From GBS-DC sp037442365 (GTDB taxonomy: Bacteria > Armatimonadota > Fimbriimonadia > Fimbriimonadales > GBS-DC), in assembly GCA_037442365.1 (NCBI GenBank), contig JBBIQK010000027.1, positions 1 to 37,675 on the forward strand: a DNA stretch of 37,675 nucleotides, given 5' to 3'. Below are positions 16,357 through 25,842 of the stretch, piece after piece. The position numbers and the translations under genes are program-made. Each line of letters opens with the position of its first letter. Position 1 is the first letter of the stretch. Below the pieces are notes generated by a model. It did no database searches. It had not been told where the DNA came from and worked only from the letters and a program-made list of their open reading frames with translations.

Positions 16357-16992
16357 ATGGCAAAAACACTGACCAAATCGCAACGGGCGATACTGCAGTT
16401 TATCGTGAAGTTCACGCAGGAGAACGGCTACCCGCCGAGTATCCGCGAGATTCAGCAGGGCATCGGCGTTATCAAGAGCCTGCGCGGGATTACCCTGCAT
16501 CTGGACGCGCTGCAACGCAAGGGCTACATCGAGCGCAGCAGCAACGCGCGTTCGATTCGAGTGATTCACCCCGACTACCAGCCCGATCGGGAGCGCGCGC
16601 GCCTGCTGCCGCTGGTGGGCACCATCGCCGCAGGAACTCCCGTGCTTGCCTACGAGAATGTGGAGGACCTCATTCCCGTGCCTGCCGACATGGTGCGCAA
16701 TGTGGAGAACGCCTTCCTGCTGCGCGTCAAGGGCGACAGTATGGTCGGGGAGCATATCCTGCCGCGCGACCTGGTGGTCATCAAGCCGCAGCAGACCGCC
16801 TACAACGGCGAGCTGGTCGCGGTGCTGATAGGCGAGGAGGCGACCATCAAGCGTATCTACTTCGAGCGCGGGCGCGTGCGGCTGGAGTCGGCGAACCCCG
16901 CCTACGAACCCATCTACGCCCCCGTCGAGGATGCGCGGGTCATCGGCAAGGTGATTGGACTCATGCGCGACTACGGGCAGATGGGCGTCTGA
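16357..16992 (+). CDS. lexA: LexA repressor, SOS response regulator
   Basis: 211 residues from ATG 16357 (AGGAGG 5 nt upstream; the ATG at 16354 is only 2 nt away). An N-terminal winged helix (~5-68: LTKSQRAILQFIVKFTQ, GYPPSIREIQ, HLDALQRKGYIER) is followed by an S24 peptidase domain. The self-cleavage site is A92-G93 in GTIAAGTP. The catalytic pair is S128 (KGDSM) and K165 (TIKRIY). RecA filaments would trigger self-cleavage and derepress SOS genes. The recognition helix reads IKSLRGITLHL where many LexA proteins have SSTVHxHL, so its operator should differ from known boxes. This fits the unusual palindrome at its own promoter. It is followed by leuS, which has its own -10. Confidence 0.93.
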   Translation: MAKTLTKSQRAILQFIVKFTQENGYPPSIREIQQGIGVIKSLRGITLHLDALQRKGYIERSSNARSIRVIHPDYQPDRERARLLPLVGTIAAGTPVLAYENVEDLIPVPADMVRNVENAFLLRVKGDSMVGEHILPRDLVVIKPQQTAYNGELVAVLIGEEATIKRIYFERGRVRLESANPAYEPIYAPVEDARVIGKVIGLMRDYGQMGV

Positions 16993-17003
16993 GGCGTATC
17001 GGG

Positions 17004-17009
17004 TACAAT
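17004..17009 (+). promoter_or_regulatory. -10 box of leuS
   Basis: CGGG-TACAAT just after the lexA stop. A ~22-nt leader with GAGGTGAG leads to the ATG at 17038. I see no T-box or other leader regulation. Confidence 0.55.
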
Positions 17010-17037
17010 TCGCCCCGCGCGAGGTGAGACGCAGACG

Positions 17038-19674
17038 ATGACGGAGGCATACGACCCCAGATCCATTGAGCCGAAATGGCAGCAGCGCTGGCAGGAAGCG
17101 CGCCTGTTCCGCACGCAGGACGACCCCAGCAAGCCCAAATGCTATGTGTTGGCGTTTTTCCCCTACCCATCGGGCGACGGGCTCTCGGTGGGACACTGCC
17201 GCAACTACATCCCCTGCGACGCGGTGGCGCGCCTGATGCGCATGCGCGGCTACAACGTGCTGCACCCGATGGGCTGGGACGCCTTCGGGCTGCCCGCCGA
17301 GAACGAAGCCATCAACAAAGGCTCGCACCCCAAACAGACTGTGCCCCGCTATGTCGCCAACTATAAGCGACAGATGACCCTCATCGGGCTGTCCTACGAC
17401 TGGGAGCGCGAGATTAACTCCAGCCAACCCGACTACTATAAATGGACGCAGTGGTGGTTCCTGCAGTTGTATCAGCGCGGGCTGGCGTACCGCGCGAACG
17501 CGCCCGTGAACTGGTGCCCCCGCTGCCGCACCGTGCTGGCGAACGAGGAGGTAGAGGGCGGCAAATGCTGGCGCTGCGGCGCGCTGGTCGACAAGCGCGA
17601 TATGCCCCAGTGGTTTTTCAAAATCACCGCCTACGCCGACCGCCTGCTCGAAGACCTCGACGAGGTGGACTGGCCTGAAGGCATCAAGCAGATGCAGCGC
17701 CACTGGATTGGGCGCAGCGAGGGCGTCGAGTTCGAGATGGCGGTGCAGGGGCGTTCCGAGCTGAAGTTTCGCGTGTTCACCACGCGTATCGACACGGTGT
17801 TCGGGATGACTTTTGCTGTGCTGGCGCCCGAGCATCCGCTGGTGGACACCATCACGACGCCCGAACAGCGCGCGGCGGTGGAGGAGTACCGCGCCCGCGC
17901 CCGCCGACTGGACGAGGCGACGCGCCTCTCCGCCGAACGCGAGCGCACAGGCGTCTTCACAGGCGCCTACGCCATCAACCCCGCGAACAGCGAGCCTGTG
18001 CCTATCTATGTTGCGGACTATGTGCTGATGACCTACGGCACGGGCGCGATTATGGCGGTGCCCGCGCACGACGAGCGCGACTACGACTTCGCCCACAAGT
18101 ACGGGCTGCCTATCCGCATGGTGATTACGCCCGACGGCGGCGCGCCCGACCCGAACGCGCCGCCCGAATGCTACACGGGCGACGGGGTGATGGTCAACAG
18201 CGGCGAATTTTCGGGGCTGCCCAATCGCGAGGGGATGCAACGACTGGCAGAGTGGTTCGAAGCGCGCGGGCTGGGCACACGGCGCGTGAACTACCGCCTG
18301 CGCGACTGGTTGATTAGCCGCCAGCGCTACTGGGGCGCGCCCATCCCGATTGTTCACTGCCCCGCATGCGGCGAACTGCCCGTGCCCGAAGACCAGTTGC
18401 CCGTGCTACTGCCCGATGTGGACGCGTACCAGCCGTCTGGCACGGGCGAATCGCCACTGGCGAATATCCCGGAGTTTGTGGAAACCACCTGCCCGCAGTG
18501 CGGACAGCCCGCTCGCCGCGAGACCGACACGATGGGCGGCTTCGCCTGCAGCAGCTGGTACTTCCTGCGCTTCTGCGACCCGCACAACGACGCCGAACCC
18601 TTCGCGCAGGACAAAGTGCGCTACTGGATGCCCGTGGACTACTATGTCGGTGGGGCGGAGCACGCCGTGATGCACCTGCTGTACGCTCGATTCTGGACGA
18701 AGGTGGGCTACGACGCAGGGTTCGTGCCCGTCAAGGAGCCGTTTTATCGCCTGCGCAATCAGGGCATGGTACTGGCGCTAACGCCCTACCGCCCGCCGCG
18801 CGACGACGAAACCCTGCGCGAGGGTGAAATCGGCATTCTCGTGCGGCGCGACCAGCTGGAGCAGATGTCCGACGCGGAAAAAGCGCACCTGCTGTGGCAG
18901 TGGGAGAAGATGTCCAAGTCGCGCTACAATGTCGTCACCCCCGACGAGATTGTGGAGCGCTACAGCGCGGACACCCTGCGCCTGTACGAGCTGTTCGTCG
19001 CGCCCTTCGATACGGCGATTGAGTGGAAAGAGGAAGGCGTCAAGGGGATGCACCGCTTTCTGGGGCGGGTGTGGCGGCTGATGCGCGAGGCGCGCCCGTG
19101 CTTCGTGCGCGACTGGCGCCCCATCCTCAACGAGAGCTGCCAGACGCCCGAATGCCCACTGGACGAATCCGCCCGCAAAATGCGCCAGCGCACGCATGCC
19201 AGCCTGAAGAAAATCGCCGCCGACATCCCCGACTTCCGCTTCAACACGGCGGTCGCCACGCTGATGGAGTGGTTCAATCACCTCGAGGACTACTGGAAGC
19301 AGGTGAACCATCAGCCGTGCTGCGCCGACGCGATGGCGGTCGTGAGCGAGGCGGTGGAGTGCTTCATCCTCGCCCTGTCGCCCTTCGCGCCGCATATCGC
19401 CGACGAGCTGTGGGAGGCGTATGGCTTCGAGGGCTTCACCCTGCAGCAGCCGTTCCCGCAGCATGACGAGTCGCTGGCGCGCGCGGACGAGTTCGAGATG
19501 GTTGTGCAGGTGAACGGCAAGCTGCGCGATCGAATTACCGTGCCCGCCGACATCACGCGCGAGGCGATGGAGCAACTCGCGCTGGCAAGCCCGCGCGTGC
19601 AAGCGCACCTGGAGGGCAAGCCGCCGCGCAAGGTCATCGTCGTACCGGGCAAGCTGGTGAACATCGTGGTGTAG
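17038..19674 (+). CDS. leuS: Leucyl-tRNA synthetase
   Basis: 878 residues, a full bacterial-type class I LeuRS that charges tRNA-Leu in the cytoplasm. HIGH-type motif: S50-VGH within FPYPSGDGLSVGHCRN. KMSKS is intact at residues 624-628 (WEKMSKSRYN). Other landmarks are YDWEREINSSQPDYYKWTQWWF; a zinc-type knuckle CPRC...CWRC at ~160-182; the CP1 editing domain (~225-420, with MTYGTGAIMAVPAHDERDYDFA); a second Cys cluster CPAC...CPQC at ~441-488; and the C-terminal tail ending KVIVVPGKLVNIVV. The editing-site TGAIMAVPAHD signature is conserved, so mischarged tRNA editing is expected. Nothing unusual is visible. Confidence 0.97.
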   Translation: MTEAYDPRSIEPKWQQRWQEARLFRTQDDPSKPKCYVLAFFPYPSGDGLSVGHCRNYIPCDAVARLMRMRGYNVLHPMGWDAFGLPAENEAINKGSHPKQTVPRYVANYKRQMTLIGLSYDWEREINSSQPDYYKWTQWWFLQLYQRGLAYRANAPVNWCPRCRTVLANEEVEGGKCWRCGALVDKRDMPQWFFKITAYADRLLEDLDEVDWPEGIKQMQRHWIGRSEGVEFEMAVQGRSELKFRVFTTRIDTVFGMTFAVLAPEHPLVDTITTPEQRAAVEEYRARARRLDEATRLSAERERTGVFTGAYAINPANSEPVPIYVADYVLMTYGTGAIMAVPAHDERDYDFAHKYGLPIRMVITPDGGAPDPNAPPECYTGDGVMVNSGEFSGLPNREGMQRLAEWFEARGLGTRRVNYRLRDWLISRQRYWGAPIPIVHCPACGELPVPEDQLPVLLPDVDAYQPSGTGESPLANIPEFVETTCPQCGQPARRETDTMGGFACSSWYFLRFCDPHNDAEPFAQDKVRYWMPVDYYVGGAEHAVMHLLYARFWTKVGYDAGFVPVKEPFYRLRNQGMVLALTPYRPPRDDETLREGEIGILVRRDQLEQMSDAEKAHLLWQWEKMSKSRYNVVTPDEIVERYSADTLRLYELFVAPFDTAIEWKEEGVKGMHRFLGRVWRLMREARPCFVRDWRPILNESCQTPECPLDESARKMRQRTHASLKKIAADIPDFRFNTAVATLMEWFNHLEDYWKQVNHQPCCADAMAVVSEAVECFILALSPFAPHIADELWEAYGFEGFTLQQPFPQHDESLARADEFEMVVQVNGKLRDRITVPADITREAMEQLALASPRVQAHLEGKPPRKVIVVPGKLVNIVV

Positions 19675-19699
19675 CGGCGACATCGTTCTTGTCCGACAG

Positions 19700-19740
19700 A
19701 AAAAATTGCGTGCGGCGGGCTGGCGTTCCCGCCGCACGCA
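19700..19740 (-). terminator. Intrinsic terminator of the dockerin-type secreted protein gene
   Basis: Perfect 13-bp stem (19707-19719 with 19728-19740), 8-nt loop, followed on the minus strand by AATTTTTT-type bases (A run 19700-19705 on plus). It may also help end leuS transcription from the other side. Confidence 0.85.
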
Positions 19741-19769
19741 CTGGTCAGGCACGGAGAGCAGAGTCTGAA

Positions 19770-21386
19770 CTACCGCCCTGCGCCGAAGTTGAACAACACC
19801 ACCAGCAGGTCGGCGTCATCGACGCTGCCGTCGCCGTTCAGGTCGCCCATCGTGAGGGTGTTGAGGTTCACCTCAAGCACGCCGCCCTCCAGCGTCACGG
19901 GAACCCTGATGGGCAACGCGCCGCCGATAGACACCTCCAGCTCGTAGGCGCCTTCAGGCAACGAGGTCAGCAGGAACGGCACGTCGCCGTCGGAGTCCTG
20001 CGGGTCGCGCAGGATGATGGGCTGCGACTCCAGCACGGGTCCGCCATCGGGCAGGCGAATGCTCACCAGCGCACTGCGCAGCGTACTCATGTCGCCCACG
20101 AATCGGATAAGTGTGCGCCAGCGCAACGCCCACGCCAGATCGGTTACTTCGCCCTGACACCCCAGCACCGGGTTCACAAATACCACGCCATTCTCCACCG
20201 TGAACTTGATTGCCGCGCAGTTGCAGACCTGGGGGCCGTCGTCGCACGAGTTGCACGCGGAATGACCCGACCACTCGAAGTCCGTCCGACCAGGGCGGAT
20301 GCTTTCGCTGTCAATCTCGTTAATCATCAGCCAGTATTTCTGACCTGCGACCTGATTGAAGTAGGGCGGCGGCAGGTGCGCGGTGAACTTCCAGACGCGC
20401 TTGCCGTTGCAATCGTACCCAGCGAACCGCGAGTAGGCGTACACGCAGGCAGAGTAGATGGGGTTGCCATACGGCGGCGTGCAGTCAGGATCCTGCGGGT
20501 AGAAGTTGATCTGGAAGCGGCGGAATCGCTGGCTGGGATGGCTCAGCGTGCCCCACCATTCGACGGTGTTCACCAGCCCCGTGTAGGTCGCCACGAAGTC
20601 GTCCGTGGATTGCGCCGCAAGAAAATTCCAGGGCGTGGGCGGCGCACAGTCGATGACCGCCGAGGGCGTCGAGGGCAAGCATTTGTTCCAGACCTGCTCG
20701 TTGTCCTGCGCACACGACGGGCAGACTCCCCGCAGAGTCGCGGAGTAGATAACGCCGCTTATCCCGCACCCTGCGTCGCGCATATACACATAGAGCCAGT
20801 TGGCGCCCGGATTCAGGATGCTGGCAGGCACTGACACGCTAACCGTGGTCTGAGAGAGACGATTGCCCCCAGAGATGTTGAGCGGGACGCCGTTGATATA
20901 GACGCCGGCGACATTCGGACCTGCGTGGGGTCCTGAGGCTGGGTCTCCCAGAACATCATCCACTGCCCAGTGGAAAATGAGCTGGACACTGCCCTCCAGC
21001 GGGCGGCAGGGTAATTGGAATCGTTGGGCAAATAGCGCAGAGTACGGGCCTCGATTGGCGTTCACCGCAATCCACTGTGCATTCGGGTCTGCTGGGAGTG
21101 AACTAAGCCAATCAGCAGGGGGTGATACCACCACTGCAGATGCGCCCGATTGCGCCGCTGAGAAATCCGCGCCTGTGAAAGAAGCAGAGCGCAAGGGGAC
21201 GCCGCAACGGTCGCTTGCAATGTAGGTCACGCCAGAACCACTCCGTATCGTCACGGTGAACGGGCTGGCATTAAGCAGGGTCAGGCTCGCTGCACCAAAC
21301 ACAGCAAGCATCGAAACGACTCGAAACGCCTGGCGAGCCATTACTCGCCCATCGAACCGAACTCCAAGTGTAGAGAGACCACGCAT
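19770..21386 (-). CDS. Secreted Cys-rich protein with C-terminal dockerin-like EF-hand module
   Basis: 538 residues starting at ATG 21386 (GGAGG 9 nt upstream). An N-terminal signal region (VVSMLAVFGAASLTLLNA) follows a 20-residue charged leader. The mature part is beta-rich with many cysteines (CPSCAQ, CNSCDDGPQVCNC). A segment near residues 245-370 (DDFVATYTG, VEWWGTLSHPSQRFRRFQINFY) resembles extracellular domains often annotated only as hypothetical in Armatimonadota and Planctomycetes. A Cna-B-like or carboxypeptidase-regulatory-like strand set (LPEGAYELEVSIGG) precedes one EF-hand/dockerin repeat, GDLNGDGSVDDADLL, and the terminus FNFGAGR. I do not recognise a catalytic site. A surface or matrix role is inferred. 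A rho-independent terminator follows. Confidence 0.75.
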   Translation of the reverse strand: MRGLSTLGVRFDGRVMARQAFRVVSMLAVFGAASLTLLNASPFTVTIRSGSGVTYIASDRCGVPLRSASFTGADFSAAQSGASAVVVSPPADWLSSLPADPNAQWIAVNANRGPYSALFAQRFQLPCRPLEGSVQLIFHWAVDDVLGDPASGPHAGPNVAGVYINGVPLNISGGNRLSQTTVSVSVPASILNPGANWLYVYMRDAGCGISGVIYSATLRGVCPSCAQDNEQVWNKCLPSTPSAVIDCAPPTPWNFLAAQSTDDFVATYTGLVNTVEWWGTLSHPSQRFRRFQINFYPQDPDCTPPYGNPIYSACVYAYSRFAGYDCNGKRVWKFTAHLPPPYFNQVAGQKYWLMINEIDSESIRPGRTDFEWSGHSACNSCDDGPQVCNCAAIKFTVENGVVFVNPVLGCQGEVTDLAWALRWRTLIRFVGDMSTLRSALVSIRLPDGGPVLESQPIILRDPQDSDGDVPFLLTSLPEGAYELEVSIGGALPIRVPVTLEGGVLEVNLNTLTMGDLNGDGSVDDADLLVVLFNFGAGR

Positions 21387-21516
21387 CGTTGTTTACCTCC
21401 GCCCCAATTAATGAATTCGCCCCTGAAAAAATACTGAAAAATCGCTGAAACCGTCTGCCCACCCCCCGCACAATTACCGATTTCCACGCGATTTGCCCAA
21501 TTCAACGCCCCACCCC

Positions 21517-21546
21517 TTGACAAACCCGATTGCCATAGGGTATATA
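21517..21546 (+). promoter_or_regulatory. groESL promoter (sigma-70 type)
   Basis: TTGACA (21517-21522), 18-nt spacer, TATATA (21541-21546), the strongest consensus promoter in the window. It is immediately followed by a CIRCE operator. Confidence 0.85.
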
Positions 21547-21557
21547 TATAGCCGCGT

Positions 21558-21584
21558 TCAGCACTCGCCCATCGCGAGTGCTAA
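21558..21584 (+). promoter_or_regulatory. CIRCE operator (HrcA-binding site)
   Basis: TCAGCACTC-N9-GAGTGCTAA, one mismatch from the canonical TTAGCACTC-N9-GAGTGCTAA. It lies just downstream of the groESL -10, so HrcA repression and heat induction are expected. No hrcA gene is in the window. Confidence 0.93.
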
Positions 21585-21601
21585 ATTTATGGCAGTGCCA
21601 A

Positions 21602-21618
21602 TCTCCCGTCGCGGGAGA
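21602..21618 (+). other. Hairpin in groES 5' leader near the Shine-Dalgarno
   Basis: TCTCCCG, 3-nt loop, CGGGAGA: a perfect 7-bp stem ending 16 nt before the AGGAGG of groES. It could stabilise the mRNA or modulate translation; no direct occlusion of AGGAGG is evident. Confidence 0.4.
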
Positions 21619-21650
21619 CTCTGAATATCGGAGAAGGAGGTGCTGTGGAC

Positions 21651-21938
21651 ATGCTTAAACCGATAGGCGATCGCGTGGTAGTCCGCCCCAAAACGGCGGA
21701 AGAGACAACCAAAAGCGGAATTATTTTGCCCGACACAGCGAAAGAGCGACCGCAGGAGGGCGAGGTCATGGCTGTGGGAACCGGGCGCTTGATGGACGAT
21801 GGCAAAGTCGTCCCGCTGGCAGTGAATGTTGGCGATACAGTGCTGTTCTCGAAGTATGGCGGTACGGAAATCAAAATCGGCGGCGAGGAATATATCATCC
21901 TCCGCGAAGACGATATTTTAGCTGTTCTGGAGCAATAA
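21651..21938 (+). CDS. groES: Co-chaperonin GroES
   Basis: 95 residues from ATG 21651 (AGGAGG at 21635-21640). A GTG at 21645 is in frame, but MLKPIGDRVVV is the standard GroES N-terminus. The mobile loop, which contacts GroEL, is at residues ~17-32 (EETTKSGIILPDTAKE), and the beta-barrel signature GDTVLFSKYGGTEIKIGGEEY follows. It caps the GroEL folding chamber. It is the first gene of the CIRCE-controlled groES-groEL operon, with groEL 19 nt downstream. Confidence 0.97.
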   Translation: MLKPIGDRVVVRPKTAEETTKSGIILPDTAKERPQEGEVMAVGTGRLMDDGKVVPLAVNVGDTVLFSKYGGTEIKIGGEEYIILREDDILAVLEQ

Positions 21939-21957
21939 CACCTAAGGAGGTGATCCG

Positions 21958-23571
<1,614 letters not shown>

Positions 23572-23596
23572 CACACAGACCACTCACCCCCCAATA

Positions 23597-23626
23597 GCCG
23601 GGGCTGAAAAGCCCCGGCATTTTTTT
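23597..23626 (+). terminator. Intrinsic terminator of groES-groEL
   Basis: GCCGGGGCT, GAAA tetraloop, AGCCCCGGC, then ATTTTTTT. The stem is perfect with a UNCG/GNRA-class loop. The T run touches the stop codon of the convergent toxin gene (23626-23628). Confidence 0.95.
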
Positions 23627-23886
23627 CACTCACGCCCCAGTAGCCGATCATACTCCGAGTGATTGCCTATCCAGAACCATATTAAGCACTCGTCCTGCTC
23701 AACCGCAAGCGCTCTGTAGGACATTCCTATCCGAGCAGACCAGAACCGCCCGACCTTTTTCAGGTGCAGCGACGGATGTTTCGGATTGCTTTTCAGTCGT
23801 TCAAAGCACTGGTCTGCCTGTTTTTGAACTTCTTCAGGCAACTTTTGATAACATTCCCAGAAACGCGGCGTGGTTTTGTGTTTCAC
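23626..23886 (-). CDS. RelE/ParE-superfamily toxin
   Basis: 86 residues starting at GTG 23886, which overlaps the TGA of the antitoxin gene (GTGA). The sequence VKHKTTPRFWECYQKLPEEVQKQ, then SLHLKKV...FWSARIGMSYRALA, then IWFWIGNHSEYDRLL matches the compact RelE-like fold. Basic and aromatic residues on the central strands and the final H-x-x-Y-D motif are typical of ribosome-dependent mRNA interferases of this type. Cleavage of mRNA is expected but not shown by the sequence alone. It is translationally coupled to the antitoxin upstream and is convergent with groEL. Confidence 0.82.
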   Translation of the reverse strand: MKHKTTPRFWECYQKLPEEVQKQADQCFERLKSNPKHPSLHLKKVGRFWSARIGMSYRALAVEQDECLIWFWIGNHSEYDRLLGRE

Positions 23887-24092
23887 AGGTCCTGGCAGCG
23901 TCCCTCTCTGTAGTCTCGGAGTGCTTCTTCCGCAAGGGCGTCCAGTCGTCCGCTGGCGACATCCTGTTCCAATTCCGCGTCCCATCGCTGGGCGTCATAG
24001 TCGGCGAACCAGAGCCGAAAGGCGCGCAACTCTTCGGGCGAGAGCTTCTGAATCGCCTCCTCAATCACGGACAGCCGTTCCGATGTACCCAT
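23883..24092 (-). CDS. Antitoxin partner of the RelE-like toxin
   Basis: 69 residues, acidic and helical (IEEAIQKLSPEELRAFRLWFADYDAQRWDAELEQDVASG). This is a recurrent type found next to RelE-like toxins: the KLSPEELxxFRxWFAxxDAxxWDxxxExD pattern and a LDALAEEALRDYREGR tail. It would wrap and neutralise the toxin. No DNA-binding motif (ribbon-helix-helix or HTH) is visible, so autoregulation by this protein is uncertain. The ATG at 24092 has GGAG upstream, and a TAGAAT box (24121-24116) serves as -10, sharing the 31-bp intergenic region with the divergent HMG-CoA lyase gene. Confidence 0.75.
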   Translation of the reverse strand: MGTSERLSVIEEAIQKLSPEELRAFRLWFADYDAQRWDAELEQDVASGRLDALAEEALRDYREGRCQDL

Positions 24093-24109
24093 CGCCTGTC
24101 TCCATCAGG

Positions 24110-24121
24110 TAATTTATTCTA
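24110..24121. promoter_or_regulatory. Overlapping divergent -10 boxes (antitoxin / HMG-CoA lyase)
   Basis: Plus strand: GG-TAATTT (24110-24115), then 8 nt to the ATG at 24124, leaderless geometry. Minus strand: TAGAAT (24121-24116) for the antitoxin. Both lie in a 31-bp gap, so the two promoters probably exclude each other. Confidence 0.4.
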
Positions 24122-24123
24122 CG

Positions 24124-25068
24124 ATGCAACCCTCGAAAATGTTTCAGAATCTGCCGCGCTCTGTGAAGGTGGTTGAGGTCGGCGCGCGGGACGGTTTGCA
24201 GAATGAACCGACGCCCGTGCCCACCGAAGCGAAGGTGCGCTTTATCGAGATGCTGACGGACGCGGGGCTGCCTGTGGTGGAGGCGACGGCGTTCGTCAGC
24301 CCGAAGTGGGTGCCCCAGCTTGCCGACGCGGAGCAGGTCATCCAATCGCTCACGCGGCGTGCAGGCGTGCGCTACCCCGTGCTGGTGCCCAACCTGAAGG
24401 GTCTGGAGCGCGCCCTGTCGGCAGGCGTGCGGGAGATTGCTGTCTTCACCGCCGCCTCCGAAAGCTTCTGTCAGCGCAATCTGAACCGCAGTATCGAGCA
24501 GTCGCTTGCCGAGTTCGAACAGGTGGTACGCGAAGCGAAGGCAGCGGGCTGCTGGGCGCGCGGGTATGTGTCGACGGCGTTTGTGTGCCCCTACGAGGGC
24601 GCAATCGCCCCCGAAGCCGTCGCGCCGATTGTGGAACGCCTGCTCGTAATGGGCGTGGACGAAATCAGCCTCGGTGATACGATTGGCGCCGCCGTGCCCA
24701 CGCAGGTCGCTCAGTTAACGGAGACGCTGCTGCCCCTGCTGCCGCTGGAGCAGTTCGCCTATCACTTCCACAACACCTACGGAACTGCACTGGCGAATGT
24801 GCTGACCGCGCTTCAGTACGGCGTGTTTATTTTCGACTCCAGCGCAGGCGGATTGGGGGGCTGCCCGTTCGCGCCAGGGGCGTCGGGCAACCTCGCAACG
24901 GAAGATTTGCTCTACATGCTGCACGGGATGGGAATCGAGACGGGCGTGGAGCTGGCGGGCGTGATTGCGGCGGCGCGGTTCATACTGGGGCAACTCTCGC
25001 GCGAAACGCCTCCCAGCAGCTACCTGCGCGCCTGCGCCCGTCAAGAATGCTCCAACGCGCAGGATTAA
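24124..25068 (+). CDS. mvaB: Hydroxymethylglutaryl-CoA lyase
   Basis: 314 residues, usual length. It is a DRE-TIM metallolyase that splits HMG-CoA to acetyl-CoA and acetoacetate in leucine degradation or ketone metabolism. Signatures: VEVGARDGLQNE (catalytic Arg and metal Asp), ATAFVSPKWVPQLAD, DEISLGDTIG, FHNTYGTALANVL (metal His) and GGLGGCPFAPGASGNLATED, which holds the essential active-site Cys loop. No leucine-catabolic partners (MCC, IVD) are in the window. The start at 24124 fits leaderless initiation. Its TAA stop at 25066-25068 shares the palindrome TTAA with the stop of mqnA on the other strand. Confidence 0.92.
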   Translation: MQPSKMFQNLPRSVKVVEVGARDGLQNEPTPVPTEAKVRFIEMLTDAGLPVVEATAFVSPKWVPQLADAEQVIQSLTRRAGVRYPVLVPNLKGLERALSAGVREIAVFTAASESFCQRNLNRSIEQSLAEFEQVVREAKAAGCWARGYVSTAFVCPYEGAIAPEAVAPIVERLLVMGVDEISLGDTIGAAVPTQVAQLTETLLPLLPLEQFAYHFHNTYGTALANVLTALQYGVFIFDSSAGGLGGCPFAPGASGNLATEDLLYMLHGMGIETGVELAGVIAAARFILGQLSRETPPSSYLRACARQECSNAQD

Positions 25069-25841
25069 GGTGTATCCTGCATCGGCAACGCGGCGTACTC
25101 CCTGAGAAACCGCTCGAAGCCCGCCTCCATCGTTTCGTCGAGCGCATACACCATCACCGACTTCAGATAGCGTTCACACAGCGCGTGGGGAATACCCGTG
25201 CGCTGCGATTCCTGCGCGACGATGGCGTCCATGTGCGCCGCGCCCCACTGGTAGGCGCGCTGCAGGAGTTCAACGAGGGGCGCTTCGGGCGTCTCAGCGT
25301 TGGCGAGCCACTTCGCCCACACGAACGGCAGCCCTGTGTAGGCGCGCCACGCCTTGCCCAGGTCGAGCGTCTCCCGCACGGTGGGGTGGGTCGCCGTCAT
25401 CCCGCGATCGCCAATCAGCAGCGCGGCGTCTGCCCCCTGGAGCATCGCGCGGAGGTCAGGCGCGGCGTGCTGATACTCGACTTGAACGCCGTAGGCGCGT
25501 TCGAGCAGGATGCGGGTCAGCGCGGCGGAGGTGAGCGAGCTGGTATCCAGCGCGACGGCGCGCACATGGCGCAGGGGCGTTTTGCAGAACAGCCGCACGC
25601 TCAGCACCTCATCGCGCGACGCGATGCCCAGATTCGCGACGGGTCGCACATCCTCACGGCGCGCCTGCTCAATCGACGAAACCAGCGCCACATCCAGTTC
25701 CCGCGCCTGCAACATACGCGCGAGCGCAGACGGCGGCGCGTAGACGACCTCGGCGTAGGGCTTCGCTTCGTCGGTCTCCAGCCAGCGCGTCAGCGGCGCG
25801 GCGTTGATATAGGGCACACTGCCCACACGCAGTTTCCGCAT
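25065..25841 (-). CDS. mqnA: Chorismate dehydratase, futalosine pathway of menaquinone synthesis
   Basis: 258 residues from ATG 25841 (MRKLRVGSVPYINAAPL). The opening strand, VYAPPSALARMLQARELDVALVSSIE and RDEVLSVRLF followed by LDTSSLTSAALTRIL are family signatures of MqnA, a periplasmic-binding-protein-fold dehydratase making 3-enolpyruvyl-benzoate from chorismate. Together with mqnD (28851) and the prenyltransferase next to it, it shows that this organism makes menaquinone by the futalosine route. The gene follows the prenyltransferase with a 1-nt gap, so they are co-transcribed. An upstream in-frame ATG (25868) overlaps the prenyltransferase and is unlikely. Confidence 0.92.
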   Translation of the reverse strand: MRKLRVGSVPYINAAPLTRWLETDEAKPYAEVVYAPPSALARMLQARELDVALVSSIEQARREDVRPVANLGIASRDEVLSVRLFCKTPLRHVRAVALDTSSLTSAALTRILLERAYGVQVEYQHAAPDLRAMLQGADAALLIGDRGMTATHPTVRETLDLGKAWRAYTGLPFVWAKWLANAETPEAPLVELLQRAYQWGAAHMDAIVAQESQRTGIPHALCERYLKSVMVYALDETMEAGFERFLREYAALPMQDTP

Positions 25842-25842
25842 G

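Noticed and set aside
16150..18357. 735-codon minus-strand open frame
   Set aside because: Runs antisense through lexA and the first half of leuS, both clear genes; no homology signatures.
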